Positions 41,965-51,324 of a stretch of 64,000 nucleotides of DNA are shown in pieces (positions within the stretch are counted from its first letter, which is position 1; each line of letters begins with the position of its first letter). The position numbers and the translations under genes were made by a program. The stretch covers positions 248,001 through 312,000 of the forward strand of contig NZ_FUYC01000001.1 of NCBI RefSeq assembly GCF_900167125.1. Direction: 5' to 3'. The notes beneath the pieces were generated by a model. That model searched no databases. It was not told where the DNA came from and worked only from the letters and a program-made list of their open reading frames with translations. The stretch comes from Paucidesulfovibrio gracilis DSM 16080 (GTDB lineage: Bacteria; Desulfobacterota; Desulfovibrionia; Desulfovibrionales; Desulfovibrionaceae).

Positions 41965-43392
41965 ATGCACAGTCCCATGACCAGACACCTGACCCTGACC
42001 GCAGCCTTCCTGGCACTCGTACTCGGCCTGGCCACTCCGGCCATGGCTCTTTTCACGGAGGTGACCGTTGCGGACGAAGCGGAAATGGGCCGGGAGTTTC
42101 ACCAACAAATCGTCAAATCCATGCCTTTGGTCGAAGATCCCATGATCACAGGCTATGTGGAAGACGTGGTGCAACGGGTCGTGGATGCCATGCCGCCCCA
42201 GCCCTACCGCGTGACCTCCACCGTGATCCGCAACGGCTCCATGAACGCCTTTGCCGTTCCGGGTGGCTATGTCTATGTGCTCACGGGCCTGATGCTGAAC
42301 CTCAAGACCGAGGACCAGCTCGCTGCGGTTATCTGCCACGAAATGGGCCATGTTTCGCAGCGGCACGTGGCCAAGCGCATGGAAGACATGGAACTTGCCA
42401 GCATCGGATCCTATGTCGGGCTTATTGCCGGGGCGTTCCTCGGTGCCACGGGCGGGGAGAACAACCGCAACCTGGGTCAGGCGCTGATGATGACCTCCCA
42501 GGCAGGCGCGGCCACAGCGTTTCTGGTCTATACCAAGGCCAACGAGGTGGAGGCCGACCACGTGGGCCTGACCTACCTGGTAGACGCGGGCTACCGGCCA
42601 CAGGCTTTGGCCGAAACATTTCAAATCATGCTGGACAAACGATGGGGCATGACCGGAAACAAATCCCTGCCTTCGTATCTCTCCACTCACCCGGCCATGT
42701 CCGAACGCATGGCGTATCTGCGGTTGCGCACCAAGGAACTGCCCCCCAAGGCCTTGGCCCAGCGTGCGGACAACTCGCGTTTTTTGCGGGTGCAGGCCGT
42801 AATCCGCGGCAATCTCTCGGACCCCACGGCCAGTCTCGCCCATTTCAACAGCATGGCGCCGGGGGATTTCACCTGCCTGGATTACATGTCCCACGGCATG
42901 GTCCTGGCCCGCGTAAACAAACAGGCCGAGGCAACACACGCCTTTGAACGCGCCCTGGAGTGCGGCGGCAACGATCCGCTCGTACTGCGGGAGGCCGGCG
43001 GGTTCTTTTTCCGCTCCGGCCAGTTCGACAAGGCCGAGCCATTGCTGAAAAAAGCGCTTGTGCGCGACCCCACGGACGCCCTGACCCTGTTCTACAACGC
43101 CCGCCTGCTGGGTGAAAAGAAACAATTTCCCCAGGCCATCAAGACCATGCGCCTTGTGCTCAAGGAAGTCCCACGCGATGCCGAGGTACACTATCACCTC
43201 GGTCGGCTGCTCGGTGAATCGGGCGACCTCTTTGCCGCACATCTGCATCTGGCCTATTCCGCCCTGTACGGCCACGACATTGGGCAGGCAAAATTTCACG
43301 GCAAACGAGCCGAAGGCCTGGCACGCACGCCCGACCAAAAAGAACGTATGGAAGAGCTGAAGGAAGAGATGAAGCTCTATGCCGACGCCTGA
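41965..43392 (+). CDS. M48-family metalloprotease with TPR repeats (BepA/YfgC-like)
   Basis: 475 residues from the ATG at 41965 (AAGGAG 9 bases upstream). Signal peptide LTAAFLALVLGLATPAMA. Zinc site AAVICHEMGHVSQRHVAKRM (HExxH) with the third ligand in ANEVEADHVGLTYL. The C-terminal half has TPR units (TCLDYMSHGMVLARVNKQAEA, GGFFFRSGQFDKAEPLL, LFYNARLLGEKKQFPQAI, VHYHLGRLLGESGDLFA). The E. coli homologue BepA assists LptD assembly and degrades misfolded outer-membrane proteins; the same periplasmic quality-control role is likely. Confidence 0.93.
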   Translation: MHSPMTRHLTLTAAFLALVLGLATPAMALFTEVTVADEAEMGREFHQQIVKSMPLVEDPMITGYVEDVVQRVVDAMPPQPYRVTSTVIRNGSMNAFAVPGGYVYVLTGLMLNLKTEDQLAAVICHEMGHVSQRHVAKRMEDMELASIGSYVGLIAGAFLGATGGENNRNLGQALMMTSQAGAATAFLVYTKANEVEADHVGLTYLVDAGYRPQALAETFQIMLDKRWGMTGNKSLPSYLSTHPAMSERMAYLRLRTKELPPKALAQRADNSRFLRVQAVIRGNLSDPTASLAHFNSMAPGDFTCLDYMSHGMVLARVNKQAEATHAFERALECGGNDPLVLREAGGFFFRSGQFDKAEPLLKKALVRDPTDALTLFYNARLLGEKKQFPQAIKTMRLVLKEVPRDAEVHYHLGRLLGESGDLFAAHLHLAYSALYGHDIGQAKFHGKRAEGLARTPDQKERMEELKEEMKLYADA

Positions 43393-43480
43393 GCCTTTTG
43401 GCCCGGCACTTGCGAGTCCCACTATTTTGGTGTACTCATTCCGGCTTTGAAAAAACATCCCCGAATCACGGAACAAGGCG

Positions 43481-44488
43481 ATGATCGTCGCAACATCCAT
43501 CCATGAACTCCGGGACGCGATTGCCGAATCCGTGGTGACCATCGGCAACTTTGACGGCGTCCATCTCGGCCACCAAAAACTCATCGGCATGACCTGCGCC
43601 AAGGCCAAAACCCGTGGTGCATCCAGCGTCGTGGTCACCTTTGACCCGCACCCCCTGCGTGTGTTGGTCGGGCCGCAAACGCCCCCCTTCATCACGCTCA
43701 CGGATCAAAAGTTGGAACTCATCCGACAGCATGGCGCCGAAGCCGCGTTGGTGATTCCCTTCACCCGCGAACTGGCTGCACTCAGCCCCGAGGAATTCGT
43801 CAAGACCTACCTTGTGGACGCACTCCATGTGCGTGAACTGGTCATCGGTTACGACTACCACATGGGCAAGGGGCGCACCGGGGACTACAAAACGCTGCAA
43901 GGCCTGGGCGAAAAATTTGATTTTCAGGTCTTTCGGCTGGATCCGGTCACCCATGACGGCGCCGTGGTCAGTTCCACCCGCATTCGCGACATGGTCCAGG
44001 CCGGACGCGTATGGGAGGCCAGACCGCTTCTCTCCCGCTTTTACCAGGTTTCCGGCGAGGTGGTGCACGGTATGAAACGGGGCGGCGATCTGCTGGGCTT
44101 TCCCACCGCCAACCTCAAGCTGGTGGACGAGCTCGTGCCCAAGCGGGGCGTATACGCAGTCTGGGTGGAGCTGGACGGGCATTGCCTGCCCGGGGTGGCC
44201 AACATCGGCACCAACCCCACCTTCGGCAACGATGCCGTGTCCGTGGAGCCGCACATCCTCGACTATTCCGGCGACCTCTACGGCCGCAGAATCCGTGTCC
44301 ACTTTGTGCAGCGTCTGCGTGACGAAAAGAAATTTTCCGGGCTGGACGAACTCAAGGCACGCATTGCCGAGGATGTCCGCCTGGGGCGAACCATTCTTCG
44401 CTCCCCCGAGGCCCAGCCCGAGCGTCCCTGCACCTGCCCCGGTCCGGCCACGGCCGCTTCGCCCGACGGTCCGGAGGTACGGGCGTGA
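43481..44488 (+). CDS. ribF: Bifunctional riboflavin kinase / FAD synthetase
   Basis: 335 residues. N-terminal nucleotidyltransferase VVTIGNFDGVHLGHQKLI and STRIRDMVQAGRVWEA. C-terminal riboflavin kinase VVHGMKRGGDLLGFPTANLKL and GVANIGTNPTFG. Makes FMN then FAD. The last 30 residues (ending GPATAASPDGPEVRA) are a low-complexity tail. Its stop overlaps the GTG start of the chloride channel gene by 4 bases. Confidence 0.96.
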   Translation: MIVATSIHELRDAIAESVVTIGNFDGVHLGHQKLIGMTCAKAKTRGASSVVVTFDPHPLRVLVGPQTPPFITLTDQKLELIRQHGAEAALVIPFTRELAALSPEEFVKTYLVDALHVRELVIGYDYHMGKGRTGDYKTLQGLGEKFDFQVFRLDPVTHDGAVVSSTRIRDMVQAGRVWEARPLLSRFYQVSGEVVHGMKRGGDLLGFPTANLKLVDELVPKRGVYAVWVELDGHCLPGVANIGTNPTFGNDAVSVEPHILDYSGDLYGRRIRVHFVQRLRDEKKFSGLDELKARIAEDVRLGRTILRSPEAQPERPCTCPGPATAASPDGPEVRA

Positions 44489-46302
44489 ACCTGCTGCTTC
44501 AACTGCTGCACCCCTGGCGGGAGTTTCTGCGCACCTATCGGCACGTCAGCTCGGTTCGCTGGCTTTTGCTCGGTGTGGTGGTGGGCATTTTGTCCGGTTT
44601 TGCCGCCGTTCTTTTCTTTGGTGCCGTGGAACTGGGTAAATTTCTCATCCTGCACAAACTCGCGGGACTATCCCTTCCTGCCCCGGCAGGTGAGGAAATC
44701 TTTCACGGCCCGGCCGGAGAACTTCGGCCCTGGGTCATCCCCATCGGCACCACCCTTGTCGGCCTGATCACGGGCTGGCTGGTGACCCGTTTCATCCCAG
44801 ACAGCGTCAACAGCGGCACCGACGGCACCGACGCCATGATCAAGGCCTTTCACAACCAGGGCGGCGTACTCCGCGCCCGGGCCTGGCTGATCAAAGGTCT
44901 GACGGCAGTGGGAACCATTGCCACGGGAGGCAGCGCGGGCCGCGAGGGTCCGATCTCCCAGATCGGTGCTGGCGTGGGCTGCTGGCTTTCCCAACGCCTC
45001 AAACTCACGGTCAAAGAACGGCGTATTTTACTGCTTTCCGGAGCAGCGGGCGGTCTGGGGGCCATTTTCCGCGCCCCTCTGGGCGGCGCGCTCACTGCCA
45101 TTGAGGTCATCTACCGCGAAGATTTCGAGGCCGAAGCCGTGCTCCCGGCCGTGCTCTCCTCGGTGGTGTCCTACAGCCTGTTCACGCTGTTTTACGGCAC
45201 GGAACCCATTTTCGGCATTCCGCATTTTTCCTTCCATGATGCTCGGGAACTCATTTTTTACGCCCTGCTTGCCGTTGCCTGCGCCGCTTCGGGCTGGTTT
45301 TACGTTCGTACCTTTTATTTCGTCAAATATTCCATCTTCGGCCGATTGCAGGAAAAAGTAGGTCTCATGTGGGCCACGGCCGTGGGCGGGCTGCTCATGG
45401 GTCTCATGGGCATGCAGTTTCCCGAGCTGCTGTCGGGCGGCTACGGCTGGCTCGAAGGCGCCATCATGGGCCAAATGACCATCGGCATGATGTTGGCCAT
45501 TATTCTGGGCAAAACCCTGGCTACCTCCATGACCATCGGCTCGGGCATGAGCGGCGGCATGTTTGCCCCGGCCTTGTTCGTCGGCGGCATGACCGGCGGT
45601 CTCGTGGGACAAGTGGCCCACCGCTTTTATCCCGGCATCGCCCAGGAACCCGGCGGATACGTGCTCGTGGGCATGGCCGCGTTTTTTGCGGGCGTGGCCA
45701 ATGCACCCATTGGTCCGCTGGTCATGGTCACGGAACTGACTCAGGGGTATGGCCTGCTGGCACCGCTCATGCTGGCCTCGGCCCTCTGCATCGTGCTGGG
45801 CCACCGGTTTTCCCTCTACGAAAACCAGGTGGACAACAAATTCGACTCCCCGGCCCATGTGGTGGACGCCACCATCAATATCCTTGAGGAACTCAAAGTC
45901 CAGGACCACTACCGCCCGCGTCTGGTCATCACCCTGGAAGAATGCACCACCCTCAAGGCGCTTACGGACGTCATCGCCAACTCGAACCAGCTCGTCTTCC
46001 CGGTGCGCAACGTGGAGGGGGAATTCACCTCCATGCTCTCCCTGTCCAGCGCGCGCAAGGTCATCTTCGAACGCACCCTGTTCGACCTGCTCGTGGTGCG
46101 GGATCTGGCCGGCAAGCCCGCGTATCTGCGACCGGACTACGACCTCTATACCGCCCTGCTCAAATTCGTGGACACGGATTACGACCAGATTCCCGTGGTT
46201 GCCGAGAACGACACCAACACCATCCTCGGGCTGATCGACCGCGAATCCGTCTTCAAGGCCTATGCTGACGCCATCCGCGAAGTGCGCGGCATGGAAGCCT
46301 GA
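44485..46302 (+). CDS. CLC-family chloride channel/transporter with CBS pair, channel-like proton position
   Basis: 605 residues, GTG start coupled to ribF. Ion-selectivity motifs: NSGTDGTDAM, GGSAGREGPISQIG with gating Glu154 (E148 in E. coli CLC), and MTIGSGMSGGMFAPALF. About 18 helices to residue 450, then two CBS domains (about 470-590). Aligned on APLGGALTAIEVI, the internal proton glutamate of exchangers (E203 in E. coli) is Val208, as in animal CLC channels. This predicts uncoupled chloride (or fluoride/other anion) flow rather than 2Cl-/H+ exchange. Nucleotide binding to the CBS pair may regulate it. Confidence 0.93.
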   Translation: MNLLLQLLHPWREFLRTYRHVSSVRWLLLGVVVGILSGFAAVLFFGAVELGKFLILHKLAGLSLPAPAGEEIFHGPAGELRPWVIPIGTTLVGLITGWLVTRFIPDSVNSGTDGTDAMIKAFHNQGGVLRARAWLIKGLTAVGTIATGGSAGREGPISQIGAGVGCWLSQRLKLTVKERRILLLSGAAGGLGAIFRAPLGGALTAIEVIYREDFEAEAVLPAVLSSVVSYSLFTLFYGTEPIFGIPHFSFHDARELIFYALLAVACAASGWFYVRTFYFVKYSIFGRLQEKVGLMWATAVGGLLMGLMGMQFPELLSGGYGWLEGAIMGQMTIGMMLAIILGKTLATSMTIGSGMSGGMFAPALFVGGMTGGLVGQVAHRFYPGIAQEPGGYVLVGMAAFFAGVANAPIGPLVMVTELTQGYGLLAPLMLASALCIVLGHRFSLYENQVDNKFDSPAHVVDATINILEELKVQDHYRPRLVITLEECTTLKALTDVIANSNQLVFPVRNVEGEFTSMLSLSSARKVIFERTLFDLLVVRDLAGKPAYLRPDYDLYTALLKFVDTDYDQIPVVAENDTNTILGLIDRESVFKAYADAIREVRGMEA

Positions 46303-46389
46303 TCCCGCTTTTTTCGCGCTCTTGCATTTCCCGGTTTCGGGGGGTAATCAGAAGTATTCGGAATTTGATGCCAACCAGGAGCCATGTCC

Positions 46390-46953
46390 ATGACGCGCAT
46401 CCTGCTTTACTTGGGACTGTCCCTTTTTCTCCTGACCACGCTTAGCCCGCAGGCCAGCCACGCCGAGCAGCAACTCCGCCTGGACACGGGCAACGGACTT
46501 GGGTTGCGGGATGCCTTTGACGGAGAACCCATTCCCGGCACCCTGCCACCTGGATCCCCGGCCACTTCCCCGGACCACCCGGCCCTGGAAGGTTCCGAAA
46601 CAATGTCCGCCGCCCCGGGTTCCGACTCGTTTCTGGACACCTCCTTGGAAGACATGATCGGCGATTTTAGTGTGCAAAGCCAGATGATCTACATCCTTTC
46701 CGATCAATCCGAAGCAGCGCTCCAATCGCCCGCTTCCCTGCTCAACGCCACTTCCAGCGTTGCCAACGTGTTTCTCGGCCTACGCCTCCTGCACCTGGAC
46801 CCTGAGACCGAGCAACCCAGCCCCTGGAACGCCTACATGGGGTTCAGCTACGGACTGAACGGCTCCGATGCCGACCTTTCCCCCTTTCATCAGGATCCCT
46901 CCCGGCCGGACAGCGGCCTGACCACACGCTTTGGAGTGAACATCACATTCTGA
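46390..46953 (+). CDS. Secreted protein of unknown function, possible outer-membrane end signal
   Basis: 187 residues from the ATG at 46390, with AGGAG 8 bases upstream; the ATG at 46384 is too close to it. Signal peptide ILLYLGLSLFLLTTLSPQASHA. The first half is Pro/Ser/Gly-rich and disordered-looking (EPIPGTLPPGSPATSPDHPA). The second half has alternating hydrophobic strands (SSVANVFLGLRLLHLD, WNAYMGFSYGLN) and ends in Phe (TRFGVNITF), as outer-membrane beta proteins do. No family recognised. Confidence 0.7.
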   Translation: MTRILLYLGLSLFLLTTLSPQASHAEQQLRLDTGNGLGLRDAFDGEPIPGTLPPGSPATSPDHPALEGSETMSAAPGSDSFLDTSLEDMIGDFSVQSQMIYILSDQSEAALQSPASLLNATSSVANVFLGLRLLHLDPETEQPSPWNAYMGFSYGLNGSDADLSPFHQDPSRPDSGLTTRFGVNITF

Positions 46954-47055
46954 CCTCCGCGCAAGTCCCGGCACCGAGCATATCCGCCCCCGTTTGCCGG
47001 GTTTCTCATCCGCGCCCCCTTGCCAAGCCGTGATTCGGCATTACACTCATTGCCC

Positions 47056-47598
47056 ATGCAAACCTGGACATTTTCCGGCAACTCCCTGCACATTCTGGAA
47101 GGCGACATCACCCGCGCCGACACCCGGGCCATCGTGAATGCGGCCAATCCTCGCCTGGCCGGAGGCGGCGGCGTGGACGGCGCCATCCAGCGTGCGGCCG
47201 GACCAAAGCTTCTGCTTACAGGACAAGATCTTGTGCGGGTTCACGGCATGGTCAGCCCGGGCGATGCGGTCATCACCCCCGCCTTTGACCTGCCGCACGA
47301 CTACGTCATCCATGCCGTCGGTCCCATTTGGAACGGCGGAGAGAACAACGAAGCGCGGCTTCTGGAATCCGCCTACACCGTGAGTCTGCTCCTGGCACGC
47401 GCCCATAACATTCCATCGCTGGCCTTCCCCGCCATTTCCTGCGGGGCGTACGGCTATCCCGTGGAACAGGCCGCGCCCATTGCCCTGCGCACCCTGGCCG
47501 AAGGGCTGGAAGAGGGACTCGTCCAGTCCGTCCAACTGATTCTTCACGGGGCGGACGCCTGTCACCACTGGCAGGAACAGGCCAGAAAACTTTTGTAA
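47056..47598 (+). CDS. Macrodomain protein (ADP-ribose hydrolase/deacetylase type)
   Basis: 180 residues from the ATG at 47056. ADP-ribose pocket: LEGDITRADTRAIVNAANPRLAGGGGVDGAI, that is GDIT, the AAN adenine/ribose contact and GGGGVDGAI; later PAISCGAYGYPVEQAAPIAL (the phosphate loop). Single-domain MacroD-type length. Likely removes O-acetyl or mono-ADP-ribose marks. It precedes hslVU by 72 bases. Confidence 0.93.
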   Translation: MQTWTFSGNSLHILEGDITRADTRAIVNAANPRLAGGGGVDGAIQRAAGPKLLLTGQDLVRVHGMVSPGDAVITPAFDLPHDYVIHAVGPIWNGGENNEARLLESAYTVSLLLARAHNIPSLAFPAISCGAYGYPVEQAAPIALRTLAEGLEEGLVQSVQLILHGADACHHWQEQARKLL

Positions 47599-47670
47599 AC
47601 GATGCATCCCGCTTCGGTCGGCAATCAGTGCCCGACCGGAACGCAAACCACCGCCCCCAAAGGAGCGCCC

Positions 47671-48216
47671 ATGGAACTGAGAGGAACCACCATCCTGGCG
47701 GTCAAGGACGAAAACGGCACCGCCGTGGCCGGAGACGGCCAGGTCACCTTCGGGCAGGCCATGGTCATGAAGCACGGCGCCCGTAAAGTGCGGACCATCT
47801 ATAAGGACAAGGTCACCGTCGGGTTCGCCGGTGCCACGGCCGACGCCTTTACGCTGTTTGAACGCTTTGAAAAAAAGCTGGAATCCTTTTCCGGCAACCT
47901 TATCCGCGCCGCCGTGGAACTGGCCAAGGACTGGCGCACCGACAAGTACCTCCGCAAACTCGAGGCCATGCTTCTGGCTGCGGATGCGGAAAACATCCTG
48001 ATCATCACCGGCAACGGCGACGTGATCGAACCGGATGACGATGTGGCCGCCATCGGATCGGGCGGCTCCTTCGCCCTGGCCGCGGCCCGGGCCATGAAAA
48101 GCGAGACCGACCTCCCCGCACGGGAAATCGCGGAAAAGGCCATGCGCATCGCCTCGGACATCTGCGTCTACACCAACGACCACATCCTCATCCAGACCCA
48201 AGAGAAAACATCATGA
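47671..48216 (+). CDS. hslV: ATP-dependent protease peptidase subunit HslV
   Basis: 181 residues from the ATG at 47671 (AAAGGAG, 5-base spacing). N-terminal threonine protease: the catalytic Thr aligns with Thr6 in [11 protein letters not shown], so a five-residue propeptide must be removed, unlike E. coli where only Met is. [21 protein letters not shown] and [14 protein letters not shown] are typical. Forms the two-ring core of HslUV; overlaps hslU by 4 bases. Confidence 0.96.
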   Translation: MELRGTTILAVKDENGTAVAGDGQVTFGQAMVMKHGARKVRTIYKDKVTVGFAGATADAFTLFERFEKKLESFSGNLIRAAVELAKDWRTDKYLRKLEAMLLAADAENILIITGNGDVIEPDDDVAAIGSGGSFALAAARAMKSETDLPAREIAEKAMRIASDICVYTNDHILIQTQEKTS

Positions 48217-49592
48217 GCAATCTGACGCCCCGTGAAATCGTCTCGGAACTGGACCGCTACATCATCGGCCAGGAAGCCGCCAAACGCATCGTGGCCATTG
48301 CCATGCGCAACCGTTGGCGCCGCCAGCAGATCGACCCGGAACTGCGCGACGAGATCGCGCCCAAAAACATCATCCTCATGGGACCGACGGGCGTGGGAAA
48401 AACCGAAGTCGCCCGACGCCTGGCCAATCTCGCGGGCTGCCCCTTCTTCAAGGTGGAGGCCACCAAATTCACGGAAGTGGGCTACGTGGGCCGCGACGTG
48501 GAATCCATGATCCGCGACCTGATGGAAATCGGCGTGGGCATGGTGCGCAACGAGGAAATCGAGCGTGTGCGCATCAAAGCGGAGAAATCCGCGGAGGACC
48601 GGCTCCTGGATCTGCTGTTGCCCGGATCCCGCGAAAAGCAGTCCAAAAGCCCGGGCTTTTTCATGTCCGGCGGGGAGGAATCCAAAGAACCCACCCCTGC
48701 GAAACCCGATGACGGCACCCGCGAAAAATTCCGCGCCATGTGGCGCAAGGGGCAGCTCGACGAGAAGGAAGTGGAGCTGGAAGTGTCCAGCCAGGCGGAT
48801 CCGTCCGTGAGCATTATGGCCATTCCCGGCATGGAGGACATGGGCATGCAGATGCAGGACGCCCTGGGCCGCTTCTTCCCGAACAAGAAAAAGCGCCGGA
48901 AAATGAAGGTCAAGGACGCGTACGAGGTGCTCATTCAGGAAGAGTCCGACAAACTCATCGACATGGACAAGGTCATGGAGCTGGCCCGCGAACGCGTGGA
49001 GCAGACCGGTATTCTGTTCATCGACGAGTTGGACAAAGTGGCCGCCCGCCAGGACCAGGGCAGCGGGACCGACGTATCCCGCGAAGGCGTACAGCGGGAT
49101 CTGCTCCCCGTGGTGGAAGGGTGCGTGGTGAACACCAAGTACGGCATGATCAAAACCGACCACATTCTTTTCATTGCGGCGGGTGCCTTCCATTATGCCA
49201 AGCCTTCGGACCTGATCCCCGAACTCCAGGGCCGCTTCCCCCTGCGCGAGGAGTTGCAGGCTCTGGGCAAGGACGAATTCTACCGCATCCTCACGGAACC
49301 GCAGAACGCCCTTACGGTCCAGTACAAAGCCCTGCTGGAAACCGAAGGCATCACCCTGGACTTCACCCGGGAAGCCCTGGAGGAAATGGCCGCTACTGCG
49401 GAAAAAATCAACGAGGATACCGAGAACATCGGAGCGCGGCGGCTTTATACGATCATGGAAAAACTTCTGGCCGAGCTTTCCTTTGAAGCGCCGGACAAGT
49501 CCGGCTCCACCGTGGTGGTGGACCGCGAGTATGTGCGCGGACAGCTGGCCGAGGTAGTGGAAGACCGGGACATGTCCCGCTACATTCTCTAG
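48213..49592 (+). CDS. hslU: HslU, ATPase and unfoldase of the HslUV protease
   Basis: 459 residues. [22 protein letters not shown] start, Walker [15 protein letters not shown], pore motif [12 protein letters not shown], intermediate I-domain (about 110-250, with an acidic Met-rich segment [12 protein letters not shown]), Walker [12 protein letters not shown], sensor regions, and C-terminal [11 protein letters not shown] tail that docks into HslV. Normal AAA+ length. Ends in a strong terminator. Confidence 0.97.
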   Translation: MSNLTPREIVSELDRYIIGQEAAKRIVAIAMRNRWRRQQIDPELRDEIAPKNIILMGPTGVGKTEVARRLANLAGCPFFKVEATKFTEVGYVGRDVESMIRDLMEIGVGMVRNEEIERVRIKAEKSAEDRLLDLLLPGSREKQSKSPGFFMSGGEESKEPTPAKPDDGTREKFRAMWRKGQLDEKEVELEVSSQADPSVSIMAIPGMEDMGMQMQDALGRFFPNKKKRRKMKVKDAYEVLIQEESDKLIDMDKVMELARERVEQTGILFIDELDKVAARQDQGSGTDVSREGVQRDLLPVVEGCVVNTKYGMIKTDHILFIAAGAFHYAKPSDLIPELQGRFPLREELQALGKDEFYRILTEPQNALTVQYKALLETEGITLDFTREALEEMAATAEKINEDTENIGARRLYTIMEKLLAELSFEAPDKSGSTVVVDREYVRGQLAEVVEDRDMSRYIL

Positions 49593-49637
49593 TTGGAATC
49601 GTTTTGAACAATCGGCAGCGCCGCGGCGCTGTTTCCG

Positions 49638-49684
49638 CCGGGGGAAGAGCCTTTTTCACGAGGCTCCTCCCCCGGACTTTTTTC
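49638..49684 (+). terminator. Terminator of hslVU
   Basis: CCGGGGGAAGAGCC (49638-49651) pairs with GGCTCCTCCCCCGG (49662-49675) with one mismatch, then CTTTTTTC. Confidence 0.9.
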
Positions 49685-49749
49685 AAGGGCGATGTGCAGA
49701 ACCGGTTCCAAGGCCGATAACGACGCCGAACCGGAAGCAAAGGCGTTGC

Positions 49750-50106
49750 TCAGGCACCAATGGTTTCCTGAACAAGGGTGATGATCTGATCATGATCAAG
49801 GGGCTTGCTCACAGTGGCGAGCGCGTTTCGAATGGCCAGATGAATGCCGGGCAACCGGCTCATGACGATGACGGGCGTATCCGCCAGCTCAGGATCCTGG
49901 TTGAACTTGCGGTAAAACCGCGGTCCCCATTCATCGGGCATTTCCAGATTCAGCACCACCAGATCCGGCAGCGTGTCCTTCATGACGGCCAGGGCTTCCA
50001 CGCCATCCCGCGCCGTGCAGGTGACGTATCCGTGGTCTTCAAACTCCCTGGCCAGGGCAACCACTTGGTTGAGGTCGTCATCAACGACCATGACTTGCTT
50101 GCTCAT
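49750..50106 (-). CDS. Stand-alone receiver domain lacking the phospho-acceptor aspartate
   Basis: 118 residues from the ATG at 50106 (GGAG 7 bases upstream). CheY-like fold: KQVMVVDDDLNQ (acidic pair), DLVVLNLEMPDEWG, VIVMSR, VSKPLD (Lys). The phospho-acceptor position, normally Asp in VLDLEMP, is Asn53 (codon AAT). The acidic pocket, Ser switch and Lys are retained. No output domain. It is therefore a pseudo-receiver, or is activated by deamidation or binding rather than phosphorylation. No kinase nearby. Confidence 0.9.
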   Translation of the reverse strand: MSKQVMVVDDDLNQVVALAREFEDHGYVTCTARDGVEALAVMKDTLPDLVVLNLEMPDEWGPRFYRKFNQDPELADTPVIVMSRLPGIHLAIRNALATVSKPLDHDQIITLVQETIGA

Positions 50107-50541
50107 GCAATGACTCCAAATACGGTGTGGGCTGAGGACCGACGACGCATTTGCCGTGATCCCTTTCGTTGCGGGGAAATCGATGCTCCGGGCTGAGCGG
50201 CGCGGAGATCGTATCCAAACGGGACGGCGACAATGACGCAACCGGACCGATCCGTCCAGTGGACAGCAGGGGAGCAAGGCGGAACGACGTGGATGATGAT
50301 TGCTTCCGCTTTTCTGAAAAGGTGTCCCGGCTCAAGACGCGACAGGCTTCGATTCCGGCAGGTTCATTGCGCTGAAACATAGTTTAGCAAAGCCGTTGCC
50401 GATACAAAAGTGTTTTTTTACCCCCTTTTTGGGAGGATATCAGCGTTCAAAGTCTTTCCTTTGTGATCTGATTTTGCTATGCGACCACGGGGGATTGATT
50501 GGGATACGCGGCATGGCGGCCCGCGAAGCAGGAGGAGAGGA
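50107..50541. other. Divergent gap between the pseudo-receiver and Rrf2 genes
   Basis: 435 bases. I see no convincing gene. The right end has a T7 and C5T5 tract (50411-50430) of unknown meaning. Promoters for both flanking genes must lie here but no clear boxes stand out. Confidence 0.4.
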
Positions 50542-50988
50542 ATGAAGCTGACCACGAGAAGCCGCTACGGAACGCGCATGGTTTTGGACATCGCCCAACA
50601 CGCGGGCGACGGGCCGGTGCGCATCGGCGACATTGCCAAACGGCAAAAGGTTTCCGTCAAGTACCTGGAAAAACTCATCCGGGAACTGCGTGATGCCGGT
50701 TTGATCAACAGCCGCCGCGGTCCCAAGGGCGGCCATATGCTCGGCAAGCCCGCCGAGGATATTTCCGTGGGCGAGGTCGTGCGCGTGCTGGAAGGGCACC
50801 GGCACCTCGTATTTTGCGTTCGCGGCAAGGATCAATGCGAACGCAGCGCCGAATGCCTCACACGGCACCTTTGGCGCATTGCCAGCGAAGCCATGTTTGA
50901 AAAGCTGGACTCCATCAGTTTTGCCGACCTGGTACACGATCAGGCCAAATGTCTTGGTCGGGAGGAAGAGGACCAGGACATGGAGTGA
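50542..50988 (+). CDS. Rrf2-family regulator with IscR-type Fe-S ligands
   Basis: 148 residues from the ATG at 50542 (AGGAGGAGAGGA). Winged HTH: LTTRSRYGTRMVLDIAQHA, RIGDIAKRQKVSVKYLEKLIREL, SRRGPKGGHMLGKPAEDI. Cys92, Cys99 and Cys105 with His109 (FCVRGKDQC, ECLTRH) match the [2Fe-2S] ligand set of IscR/RsrR-like proteins. So it probably senses Fe-S status, oxygen or NO. No isc/suf genes adjoin, so the targets are unknown. A terminator follows. Confidence 0.93.
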   Translation: MKLTTRSRYGTRMVLDIAQHAGDGPVRIGDIAKRQKVSVKYLEKLIRELRDAGLINSRRGPKGGHMLGKPAEDISVGEVVRVLEGHRHLVFCVRGKDQCERSAECLTRHLWRIASEAMFEKLDSISFADLVHDQAKCLGREEEDQDME

Positions 50989-51324
50989 TGTTTATCCGTC
51001 CGCATGCACCGCATGAAGACGGCGACGCGGCATGGCTTTCTTTGAGGGCCATGCCGTTTGCCTTTCCTTGGCCGCCCCGCGTCTCCGACATCTGCCGCAT
51101 GCTACCTCGCCAGGACCGGATGGCCGGACCGGGAAAATGCCCCTGCCCTACGTTCCCTTTTCCTGGCCCGCTTGATCTGACCAAAGCGCCCACGTCACGC
51201 ATCTTTTTGCCCACAGTCCGCCTCTTGGCTTTTTTCCCTGTATTCCGGTAAGGTTGCCTCCCGATCACACAGCCGGACAGCCTTCGGCTTGATTTCCTTA
51301 TTGCGCGGAGGGTATGAAGCATCC
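50989..51324. other. Gap between the Rrf2 gene and the lipoprotein gene
   Basis: 336 bases. Apart from the Rrf2 terminator at its left end, no gene or RNA recognised. Confidence 0.4.
51028..51066 (+). terminator. Terminator of the Rrf2-family gene
   Basis: CGGCATGGC (51028-51036) pairs with GCCATGCCG (51048-51056), followed by GTTTGCCTTT. Confidence 0.7.
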
